A stretch of DNA of 32,028 bases from Roseibium sp. Lineage in GTDB: Bacteria; Pseudomonadota; Alphaproteobacteria; Rhizobiales; Stappiaceae. The notes beneath the pieces were generated by a model. That model was not told where the DNA came from and did not search any database. It saw nothing but the letters and a program-made list of their open reading frames with translations. Position 1 is the stretch's first letter. Every line of letters begins with the position of its first letter. Where the stretch lies: the NCBI RefSeq assembly GCF_025698965.1, contig NZ_JAILWL010000014.1:1-32028 (forward strand), given 5' to 3'. The translations under genes and the position numbers were made by a program. Below, one piece after another: positions 16,918 through 25,425 of the stretch.

Positions 16918-19900
16918 CTATTCTGCGGCCTGTCCTGCCTGGCAGCGGGTCAGATGAGCCCTCAGCGCTGCCGGTTTAACCGGCTTGTTGAAGAAAGTGA
17001 TGTCCTTGTCCCCGGCTTCAGTGCGCACTGCGCGGCTTCGGTCTGCCGTGATCAGGATGGCGGGTATATGACTGCCGAATTTCCACCGCAGTTTCACGAT
17101 CGCATCAATACCTGTGCCATCGTCCAGGTGATAATCCGCAAGGATTACATCCGGTGTTGCTCCGGCCTTGTTGAGGGCCGAGGCCGCTTCGACCTCGTCC
17201 GACGCGGTGAAGACGTTGCACTTCCAGTTCAACAGCAGATGGCGCATTCCGCTCAGAATGTCGGGTTCATTGTCTATGGCGACAACACATAACCCTTCCA
17301 GATGACCTGCCGAGGCGGGGGTCTGCTGTACCGGTACAAGATCCGGCATTGCGGCGGAGCGAGGCAGTTCCACGGCAAAACAGGAACCCCGGTTTGCGTC
17401 GGACCTGAGTTCGACCGGGTGTTTCAGCACATGACTGATCCGTTCCACGATGGACAGGCCGAGGCCGAGCCCCTTGGCAACGCGCATGCCGTCGTCCAGT
17501 CGGTGAAACTCCTGGAAGATTGCTTTTTGCTTGCTCTTGGGAATACCCATGCCCGTGTCGTGGATCTCGACAACAACACGGTTTCCACGTCGGCGGCATC
17601 CGACAAGAACCCTGCCTTTCTGGGTGTATTTCAGTGCGTTGGAAATAAGGTTCTGCAACAGCCGGCGAAGCAATCTCCTGTCTGTGCGAACGGATACGGA
17701 AGTCTCGACAATCTTGAGTTCCAGTCCTTTTTCCTGCGCCACGGGCTGAAAATCCAGGGCCAGACCCCGAAGCAGTTCATCCAGCCGGAAGACGGTCGGT
17801 TCCGGTTTTAGCGCGCCTGTGTCCAGCCGGGAGATATCCAGTACCGCGCCAATGATGTCTTCAACCGATTCCAGTGCGGATTCGACATTGCGGACGAGCT
17901 CGCCATCGTTGCCTTCCTGTAGCCGATCCACAAGAACCGAGGCATAAAGACGGGCTGCGTTCAAAGGCTGCAGAATGTCATGACCGGCAGCTGCAAGGAA
18001 ACGGGTCTTGCCGATATTGGCCTCTTCGGCTGCCCTGGTTGCCTCCACAAGCCGTTCGTTGACATGGGTCAGTTCTTCCGTTCTTTCACGTACGCGCCGC
18101 TCGAGCGTTTCGTTGGCACGCGCGAGCGCTTCTTCAGCCATTACCCGCTCGGTTATATCCGTATAGGTGGTCACGATGCCGCCATCGGGCATCGGGCTGA
18201 TTCTGACTTCGAACACGGTACCCGTTGATTCAAGCCTTTCCTGGTAGGTCTCCTGAATGAGCACCAGTCTCTCGATACGATCAGCCACGATCACTTCCAC
18301 GGGCCCGGGGCCATGTTCTCCACGCTCAGCATTGAAGCGTATGATCGCGTCCAGGGTGGTGCCTACCTGACCGTAATCGGCAGGCAATCCGAGCAGATCG
18401 CGGAACTGACGGTTCCAGCAGATCAGACGCAGGTCCGGATCAAAAACCCCGATCCCTTGTCGAACCTGATTGAGCGCTGTTTGCAGCAGATCGCGATTGT
18501 ACTGAATGGCAATCGACGCATCATCGAGCAGCTTCACGCTTCCCTTGGTGGAAGGGTCGTGACGCTTGAGCATCAAGGTCAGGACGAGACGGGAGGAAGC
18601 GGCTCCAATTGCGCTCGCAAGAAGCTGCTCGGAGAACCGTAGCAGGTTGGCATCGGCAAGCGTGTTGAGATCAAGCGGAATGCCGCGTTCACTGGCAAAC
18701 CGTTGAAATGACCGTTCAGTGCGCTCCTCACCAAGGTAGCGGGCAACGGTCGCCTGCAGGTCTCCCGCCGTGACTGAAGTTCGCCAGTATCGCAGGCCCG
18801 GGGTCGGTGAGAATTCGGCCGGAACAAAAACGTTGGCCTGCAAGGTCTCCGCCGGCAATGGTTTTCTGAGAAAAGAAGCGCCGACAAACAGAAGGATGTT
18901 CACCGCCAGGCTCCAAACCGTTCCGTGTATGAACGGATCGATATCAAGACCGAGAAGAGCCTGGGGGTTCAAAAAGCCGACGCCGAAGGGGCCGGTAATC
19001 AGGAAACCGTCGGAAATGAGCCCCGATTGCGCGAATGTCGGCAGTAGAAGCGTGTAACCCCACAGGAGGAAACCGCCGCTGAGACCTGCGATGGCCCCAA
19101 GGGATGTCGCCCGTCGCCAGAAGAGTGCCCCGACAAAGGCAGGAGCAAATTGTGCGATGGCCGCAAAGGACAGCAGCCCGATCGAGACAAGCGCAGCGGT
19201 GTCGCCCGCCGCCCGGTAATAGGCATAGGCCAGCAGCAGGATTGCGAAAATCGCCAGCCGCCGGATCAAGAGCAACTGGCGGCTCATGTCCCGCCCGCTT
19301 GTGGCGACGAGTTCGTCTTCACTGTGCCGTCGCAGCAAAAGCGGGACGACGATGTCGTTTGATATCATGATGGCCAGGGCAACGGTGGCAACGATCACCA
19401 TCGCGGTTGCAGCTGACAGGCCGCCGATAAAGGCGAACAGCGCGAGCCAGTTCTGGCCGGCATCAAGCGGCAAGGCAAGAACGAATGTATCGGGGTTGAT
19501 GTCCTGTCCGAAACGCAAGAGACCGGCGGCGGCAATCGGGATCACAAACAGGTTGATCAGCACCAGATAGAGCGGAAACATCCAGGTCGCCCGGCGAAGT
19601 TCCGCGTCCGAATTGTTTTCCGTCACCGTGACATGGAACTGGCGCGGCAGCAGCAAAACGGCAAAGGCGGAGAGCACGGACAAGACAACCCAGTTGCTGA
19701 TATTGACCGGTTGCTCGAAGACCTCGGCGACTTCGGGGGCTTCGGAAATGGCGCGAACAAGATCGAACGGGCCGTTGAAGAGCCAGTAGGTGACCCAGAT
19801 GCCGACCGCCAGAAAGGCAATGAGCTTGACGATAGCTTCCGCCGCAATCGCCAGCATCAATCCTTCCTGGTGCTCGGTAGCATCAATATGCCTAGTCCCG

Positions 19901-20439
19901 AAGGCCCAGCTGAAAATCGCCATGCCCAATGCGATCAGAAGTGTCAGGTCATTGAAAATCGGCGTGAAGACATCGCCAGGTGAAATCAACGGACCGACCA
20001 TTGTCGTCACAGACAGGGAAACAGCTTTGAGCTGCAGGGCGATATAGGGAATGACGCCGATCACCGCGATCAAGGTTGCGAGCGCTGCAACGGTCTGGCT
20101 TTTGCCATAGCGCGCGCCGATAAAGTCGGCAATTGAGGTGATGCTTTCCGTTTTCGAGATCTGAATGATCCGGCGCAGCAAGGGATATCCAAGCGCGAAG
20201 ACAAGTAGCGGGCCAATATAGATCGTCAAAAATTCCGCGCCATTGCGACTGGCATTGCCGACTGAACCGAAAAAGGTCCAGGACGTACAGTAGACGGAAA
20301 GCGAAAGCGCATAGATGAACGGCCGTCCTCCCTTGCGCGAGGAATAGCGGCGTGTCATGCGATCGCCGTAGCTGGCAATAGCAAACAAGAACAGGATGTA
20401 GGCCGTTGCGGCCAATATCACGAACCACCCGTGCAGCAT
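16918..20439 (-). CDS. SSS-family transporter-like hybrid sensor histidine kinase/response regulator
   Basis: Multi-TM Na+/solute-symporter-like N-terminus, PAS, HisKA (FLAAAGHDILQPLNAARLYASVL), HATPase (NLISNALKYT, GLGLGLSIVERI) and C-terminal receiver (VIAIDNEPDI, VILADYHLDDGTG). Confidence 0.93.
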   Translation of the reverse strand: MLHGWFVILAATAYILFLFAIASYGDRMTRRYSSRKGGRPFIYALSLSVYCTSWTFFGSVGNASRNGAEFLTIYIGPLLVFALGYPLLRRIIQISKTESITSIADFIGARYGKSQTVAALATLIAVIGVIPYIALQLKAVSLSVTTMVGPLISPGDVFTPIFNDLTLLIALGMAIFSWAFGTRHIDATEHQEGLMLAIAAEAIVKLIAFLAVGIWVTYWLFNGPFDLVRAISEAPEVAEVFEQPVNISNWVVLSVLSAFAVLLLPRQFHVTVTENNSDAELRRATWMFPLYLVLINLFVIPIAAAGLLRFGQDINPDTFVLALPLDAGQNWLALFAFIGGLSAATAMVIVATVALAIMISNDIVVPLLLRRHSEDELVATSGRDMSRQLLLIRRLAIFAILLLAYAYYRAAGDTAALVSIGLLSFAAIAQFAPAFVGALFWRRATSLGAIAGLSGGFLLWGYTLLLPTFAQSGLISDGFLITGPFGVGFLNPQALLGLDIDPFIHGTVWSLAVNILLFVGASFLRKPLPAETLQANVFVPAEFSPTPGLRYWRTSVTAGDLQATVARYLGEERTERSFQRFASERGIPLDLNTLADANLLRFSEQLLASAIGAASSRLVLTLMLKRHDPSTKGSVKLLDDASIAIQYNRDLLQTALNQVRQGIGVFDPDLRLICWNRQFRDLLGLPADYGQVGTTLDAIIRFNAERGEHGPGPVEVIVADRIERLVLIQETYQERLESTGTVFEVRISPMPDGGIVTTYTDITERVMAEEALARANETLERRVRERTEELTHVNERLVEATRAAEEANIGKTRFLAAAGHDILQPLNAARLYASVLVDRLQEGNDGELVRNVESALESVEDIIGAVLDISRLDTGALKPEPTVFRLDELLRGLALDFQPVAQEKGLELKIVETSVSVRTDRRLLRRLLQNLISNALKYTQKGRVLVGCRRRGNRVVVEIHDTGMGIPKSKQKAIFQEFHRLDDGMRVAKGLGLGLSIVERISHVLKHPVELRSDANRGSCFAVELPRSAAMPDLVPVQQTPASAGHLEGLCVVAIDNEPDILSGMRHLLLNWKCNVFTASDEVEAASALNKAGATPDVILADYHLDDGTGIDAIVKLRWKFGSHIPAILITADRSRAVRTEAGDKDITFFNKPVKPAALRAHLTRCQAGQAAE

Positions 20440-20481
20440 GGTTTGGCTTACCGTCCTCCCGATCGGTTTGTGTGCCTTTTA

Positions 20482-20515
20482 AAAAGCCTTGCCCAGTGAC
20501 CTGGGCAAAACTTTT
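20482..20515 (-). promoter_or_regulatory. Candidate leader hairpin/attenuator upstream of the hybrid histidine kinase gene
   Basis: Minus-strand RNA AAAAGUUUUGCCCAG-GUCA-CUGGGCAAGGCUUUU forms a 15-bp stem (two U·G pairs) ending in a U-rich tail, about 43 nt upstream of the start codon. Confidence 0.5.
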
Positions 20516-20717
20516 GCGCTGCTTTTCCAGATCCGACCACAGCTTGCACTTGCTGTCTATTCGTCTTGCGAACAAGACACATGAGAACGGATTTCAGTCC
20601 AGTAGGCAAATAGTTGGCATTCATAACAGTTGGTGAAGTTCGCTTCACATCCTTTCATAAAACATCTCGAGACAAACCAAGTAAGGTGTCGGCAATCTGA
20701 TTTGAGGGGAAAACCAA

Positions 20718-21890
20718 TTGACCAGTCTGATTGACCGGCTGAGCCCGGAAGGGCGCAATGCTCCTGAAAGCGGGATTGTCGAAGTTTTCAATGCTGGCAG
20801 GGGGCGAGAGGATCTGATCCCGCTTTGGGCCGGGGAAGGGGACTTGCCGACACCGGAGTTCATTCGCGAGGCGGCGAAGAACTCGCTTGATCGGGGCGAG
20901 ACATTCTACACCTACCAGCGCGGAATCCCGCAATTGCGTGAAGCCCTGGCGCAGTATCATCAGGACCTTTACGGCAAGACGTTTTCACCCGATCGGTTTT
21001 ACGTCACGGGTTCGGGCATGCAGTCCATTCAGCTTGCGGTTCAGGCGGTTTCGAGCGCAGGCAAGGAGGTCCTGGTCCCGTCTCCGACCTGGCCTAACAT
21101 CACAGCGGCTGTGGAAATTCACGGTGCTCGGGCCGTGCCCGTGAGAAAGCGCGCCGAAGATGACGGTTGGCAACTGCATCTGGAGGACATCGAAGCGGCT
21201 ATCACGCCGGAAACCACTGCTGTGTTCCTCAATTCGCCATGCAATCCGACAGGCTGGGTGGCAAAAGAAGACCTTTTGAAAGGCATGCTGGAGCTGGCGC
21301 GCCGTCACAATCTGTGGATCATTGCCGACGAAATCTACACGTTGTTCTACTATGGCGACGAGGCGCGAGCGCCGTCATTTTACGACATCGCGGAGGAAGA
21401 CGATCAGATCATCTTCGTAAATTCCATGTCGAAAAACTGGGCGATGACGGGTTGGCGGATTGGCTGGATTTCTGCACCTCCCGCTCTCGGTCAAGTGTTT
21501 GAAAACCTTATCCAGTATTCAACCTCCGGCGTCCCCTCCTTTTCGCAATGGGGAGCTGTCGCGGCCTTGAATGATGGCAAGGAGTTTCTGGCAGCGCAGG
21601 TACTTCGTGCAAGGAAGGGACGGGAATGCGTGCTGCAGGGTTTTCAAGGGGTGACCCGGGTCAAGGTGATGCCTCCCGATGGCGCATTCTACCTCTTCTT
21701 TTCAATTGACGGAGTTACGGACACGCGTCAGTTCGCGTTGGATCTCGTGCGACAGACCGGCGTCGGTCTGGCTCCCGGAACTGCTTTTGGGGTTGGCGGT
21801 GAAAACTATCTGCGACTTTGCTATGCCCGCCGGAAGGATCACTTGGAAGAAGCAGTGCGGCGAATTAACGCTTGGCTCCCAGAGATTTAG
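20718..21890 (+). CDS. Pyridoxal-phosphate-dependent aminotransferase, class I/II
   Basis: NSPCNPTGWV, IADEIYTLFYYG and SMSKNWAMTGWRIGW (PLP lysine). TTG start with a GAGGGGA upstream. Confidence 0.93.
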   Translation: MTSLIDRLSPEGRNAPESGIVEVFNAGRGREDLIPLWAGEGDLPTPEFIREAAKNSLDRGETFYTYQRGIPQLREALAQYHQDLYGKTFSPDRFYVTGSGMQSIQLAVQAVSSAGKEVLVPSPTWPNITAAVEIHGARAVPVRKRAEDDGWQLHLEDIEAAITPETTAVFLNSPCNPTGWVAKEDLLKGMLELARRHNLWIIADEIYTLFYYGDEARAPSFYDIAEEDDQIIFVNSMSKNWAMTGWRIGWISAPPALGQVFENLIQYSTSGVPSFSQWGAVAALNDGKEFLAAQVLRARKGRECVLQGFQGVTRVKVMPPDGAFYLFFSIDGVTDTRQFALDLVRQTGVGLAPGTAFGVGGENYLRLCYARRKDHLEEAVRRINAWLPEI

Positions 21891-21964
21891 CCGATAGACG
21901 GGTTGCTGCCATACGGGAAAACCCCTAAACCATAATTGGACACGATTTCCATATGGGTTGAGGG

Positions 21965-23143
21965 ATGACGCGCGACAGCGTTTTAGATCATGACGAGGAG
22001 ACGGCCGCAGTCTCGGAAGCGCGCCTTGCAAGCGTCTTCGATACAGCGGCCGATGGCATCGTCGTGATCAACGATCGTGGACAGATCCTGGCGTTTAACA
22101 AGGCCTGCGAACAGCTCTTCGGATATGAAGCCTCGGACCTTCTGGGTCGTGACGTCAGCCGGATCATGCCTGAACAATATGCCAAAGAGCATCACCACTA
22201 TGTCCAGAACTATCTGGACACGGGGGAAAAGAAGATCATTGGCATTGGCCGTGAGGTTCAGGCACGTCACAAGGACGGCACGGTGTTTCCGATCGAGTTG
22301 TCCGTTGGCGACGCTTCGACGCCATGCGGACGTCAATTCATCGGCATTTTGAGGGATTTGCGCCCCCGCAAGCAAATTGAAGACAGGCTTGCCAAAACGC
22401 AGGCTCAGCTTCTGCACATGACCCGCATCAGTGCGCTTGATGAAATGGGTGCTGCGATCGCTCATGAGCTCAATCAGCCCTTGACCGCCACGCTTCTTTA
22501 CTTGCAGACGGTATCCCGTAAGGTCAAAGCTGAAGAAAGCCTCGATCCCCTGATCCTTGAGGTGATCGACAAGGCCGTCCGCGAAGCTGAACGCGCGGGA
22601 GAAATTATCCAGCGTATGCGTCAGCTCGTCGAGAAGAAGGCACCGGAACGCCAGAAGATCAACGTACCTGATCTGGTTAAAACCTGCCTTGAGATGGCAG
22701 AGCTCGGCAATGGTGAAGCAAAATCCTGTTTCAGTGCGAAAGTCGAGCCGGACTTACCGCCATTGCAAGCCGATCCAGTTCAAATCCGGCAGATCCTGAT
22801 CAATCTCCTACGCAATGCGCGCGAAGCTGTCGCCGGACAGCCGGTCAAGAAGGTCACGCTGTCCGTTCAGCATGCAGACGACAGGCTGGAATTCCGGATT
22901 CAGGACAATGGACCCGGCGTGCCGAAGGAACTGGTCGCCGGTCTGTTCCGCGCCTTTACCGGCGCCAAGCACAAAGGTGTGGGCCTTGGTCTGGCAATTT
23001 CCAGATCGATTGCGCAGAACCATGGTGGTGATTTAAGACTGGAAGCATCGCAGGACGGCAACGGTGCGTCTTTTCTTTTGACGTTGCCTGTCAACCCGCC
23101 GGAAGACTTCAATGCAGGACCTCATGAAACGGTCGCTGAATAA
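21965..23143 (+). CDS. fixL: Oxygen sensor histidine kinase FixL-like (heme PAS, soluble)
   Basis: PAS with LFGYEASDLLGRDVSRIMPEQYAKEHHHYVQNYLDTGEKKIIGIGREV matches the FixL heme-PAS region (His in the …H.. Y motif and IGIGR Arg). H-box ALDEMGAAIAHELNQPLTA. Followed by fixJ. Confidence 0.88.
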   Translation: MTRDSVLDHDEETAAVSEARLASVFDTAADGIVVINDRGQILAFNKACEQLFGYEASDLLGRDVSRIMPEQYAKEHHHYVQNYLDTGEKKIIGIGREVQARHKDGTVFPIELSVGDASTPCGRQFIGILRDLRPRKQIEDRLAKTQAQLLHMTRISALDEMGAAIAHELNQPLTATLLYLQTVSRKVKAEESLDPLILEVIDKAVREAERAGEIIQRMRQLVEKKAPERQKINVPDLVKTCLEMAELGNGEAKSCFSAKVEPDLPPLQADPVQIRQILINLLRNAREAVAGQPVKKVTLSVQHADDRLEFRIQDNGPGVPKELVAGLFRAFTGAKHKGVGLGLAISRSIAQNHGGDLRLEASQDGNGASFLLTLPVNPPEDFNAGPHETVAE

Positions 23144-23163
23144 CTGGTAAGGATAAGACACAA

Positions 23164-23775
23164 ATGAATTCTGACGCGGAGGCCATTTACATCGTTGATG
23201 ATGACCCTGCGGTGCGCGATGCGCTGTCTGTGTTGTTCAACATGGAAGGATATGTGGTTGAAACCTTCTCCGACGGTGACACGTTCATCAAGTTCGCGAG
23301 CAAGGCGGTTCCGGCTTGCGTCATGCTGGATGTCCATATGCCGGGGCGGTCCGGGATCGAGATCCTGAAAGCTTTGAATGCGGAAAACTATCCTGCTCCG
23401 ATCTTTATCATTTCCGGGCAGGGGGACATTCCCATGGCGGTTGAAGCTATTCGGAACGGTGCTTTCGACTTCATCGAAAAACCGTTCTCTGCCGAAACGG
23501 TGCTGGAGCGGGTCCAGGACAGTATCAAGGCGATGAAGCAACGGGAGGAAGAACTCTCGACGCCGTCATTTCAGGGGGCGGAACTGTTGACGCGCCGCGA
23601 ATTGGAAGTGCTCAAGGAAATCACCGACGGCGCCTCCAACAAGGAAGCCGGACGTACATTGGGGATCAGTCCTCGAACCGTCGAAGTGCATCGGGCCCGT
23701 ATCATGGAAAAGCTCGGCGCCCGCAATGCCGCAGATCTCGTGCGAATCGTGCTGAGGCATCCGAACGCGGGATAA
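23164..23775 (+). CDS. fixJ: Response regulator FixJ-like
   Basis: IYIVDDDPAVRDALSVLF, LDVHMPGRSGIEIL, PFSAETVLERV and the LuxR HTH RRELEVLKEITDGASNKEAGRTLGISPRTVEVHRARIMEKLGARNAADLVRI. Directly downstream of fixL. Confidence 0.93.
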   Translation: MNSDAEAIYIVDDDPAVRDALSVLFNMEGYVVETFSDGDTFIKFASKAVPACVMLDVHMPGRSGIEILKALNAENYPAPIFIISGQGDIPMAVEAIRNGAFDFIEKPFSAETVLERVQDSIKAMKQREEELSTPSFQGAELLTRRELEVLKEITDGASNKEAGRTLGISPRTVEVHRARIMEKLGARNAADLVRIVLRHPNAG

Positions 23776-23929
23776 AGTGCGCGGAATTCCGCGATCTTTG
23801 GTGTTTCGCAGCTGTCAGCAGCCATACGTAGTCATGCGACAGCGTATTTATGCGTACGTGCGTTCGGTCGAATGTGGCGTATGTTTCATGTCAGATCCGG
23901 CAAATTGCAGCGGCTGAGGATGAAGCTAC

Positions 23930-24307
23930 GTGCTAGTACATATAGTGGAAGATGACGAAGCGGTTGCAGATGCGCTGGCACTGGCGCTTGCTGATCTCGA
24001 TCATCTTCCAAAAATCTATGAAGATGGTGAAACGTTCCTCGAACAGGCAGACCTGTTGGCTTCCCATTGCGTGATTGTTGACCTGGGCCTTCCTGGAATG
24101 AGCGGCGCTGATATCGTCAAAAAGCTTAGAAAACAGCCGGATCCTCCCAATATTATCGTGATTTCCGGCAAGTCGCGGGTCAAGTTGATGCGGCACTTGA
24201 ACGAAGTGCCTGAGCTGACCGTTCTGAGAAAACCGCTTTCCATGGAAATGCTGGCGTCAGCAATGGCAAAAATCGGTCGGGGTGTCGCGAAGCCCCGGTC
24301 AACTTGA
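23930..24307 (+). CDS. Stand-alone receiver-domain response regulator (FixJ-receiver-like, no output domain)
   Basis: VHIVEDDEAVADALALAL, VIVDLGLPGMSG, IVISGKS and VLRKPLS; 125 aa. GTG start. Confidence 0.85.
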   Translation: MLVHIVEDDEAVADALALALADLDHLPKIYEDGETFLEQADLLASHCVIVDLGLPGMSGADIVKKLRKQPDPPNIIVISGKSRVKLMRHLNEVPELTVLRKPLSMEMLASAMAKIGRGVAKPRST

Positions 24308-24574
24308 TCGGAAATTTTACCGAGGCACCTGTTCGACCAAAGTCGTGCGTCCTTTCATCTCATATGTAGTTCCTCTTACGCAGTCGACCGAATTCCTCCA
24401 GTACATTCCAACGGTTAAGGTGCATCTTGCAACTGGCGAAGTGTCGGACGGGATACTTTGCAGCAGCAGGTGAGAACCCCCGAATTGCAGGGTTATGCAG
24501 TTTCATGGGTGAGTGAAAGCGATGGCTGTCGTTGCGCAATGAAGGCCGTGCAGGTCTGCACGAAGGAGGGTTAC

Positions 24575-25288
24575 ATGGCATATCTTGAAGCGGGCAGCTC
24601 TGGTCATGGCGTCGGCGTAAAACACAATCGCGCAGTGATGTGCGCGCACAGCAAGACTTCCTTTTCCGAATTCGGTGGTAGGGCGTCACAGTATGAAACC
24701 CATGCGGTGATCTACTATGAGGGCGACCCCACCAAGCGTCTTTATGAGTTGGTCAGCGGCTCGGTGATGCTCTACAAGCTCTTGCCCGATGGTCGTCGGC
24801 AGGTTGTCGAAGTGTTGCGTCCTGGTGATATTTTCGGTCTCGCCGGCAGCGACGAATACGACTGCACGGCTGAAACGCTAACCGATGCTGAAGTGCAGGA
24901 AATCGATCTGAGGCAGGTTGAACGGTCCGACGAACTTCAACGGACGCTGACCAAGTGTCTCACCACGCAAATGCAGGCGCTGCATGAGCATGCTGTTCTG
25001 CTCGGACGCAAATCTGCAATCGAACGTGTTGCCAGCTTCTTCATGCACCTGGTGCCGCAGCGCGGTGGACTTGGCTGTGTCGGGCCGAGCGACGAAAATG
25101 ATGACAGCTGTGACTTGCAACTGCACATGACTCGACAGGAAATCGCCGATTATCTGGGATTGACCATCGAGACGGTGAGCCGGGTTGTGTCGGATCTGAA
25201 ACGTCGTGGCGTTATTCGTGTGGACAAGGCCGACAAGATTCATTTGAACCGCGTTTGTACGCTGTGTCAGATGACCGGAATGCACTGA
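24575..25288 (+). CDS. fixK: Crp/Fnr family transcriptional regulator, FixK-like
   Basis: cNMP-like domain (RLYELVSGSVMLYKLLPDGRRQVVEVLRPGDIFGL) and Crp HTH (MTRQEIADYLGLTIETVSRVVSDLKRRGVI). Lacks an N-terminal four-Cys FNR cluster. ATG 24575 with GGAGG; the ORF track extends to 24458. Confidence 0.85.
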   Translation: MAYLEAGSSGHGVGVKHNRAVMCAHSKTSFSEFGGRASQYETHAVIYYEGDPTKRLYELVSGSVMLYKLLPDGRRQVVEVLRPGDIFGLAGSDEYDCTAETLTDAEVQEIDLRQVERSDELQRTLTKCLTTQMQALHEHAVLLGRKSAIERVASFFMHLVPQRGGLGCVGPSDENDDSCDLQLHMTRQEIADYLGLTIETVSRVVSDLKRRGVIRVDKADKIHLNRVCTLCQMTGMH

Positions 25289-25311
25289 ACACCACTGCCA
25301 CGAATGATGAG

Positions 25312-25340
25312 AAGGCTGCGGTCACCGCGGCCTTTTTTTT
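25312..25340 (+). terminator. Rho-independent terminator after the fixK-like gene
   Basis: AAGGCTGCGG-TCA-CCGCGGCCTT stem (one G·U) followed by eight T. Confidence 0.85.
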
Positions 25341-25425
25341 GATGCAAAAGCAGTAAAAAACTCTTCAGATTTGCCTTGAGCCGGACCTACGGTCATAGCT
25401 TACAGGAACCTTTATGGAGGTTCCC

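Noticed and set aside
23780-23793. 14-bp perfect palindrome CGCGGAATTCCGCG after fixJ as a terminator
   Set aside because: Short 5-bp stem with AATT loop and no clear T-run; palindromes of this length are expected by chance about twice in a window this size.
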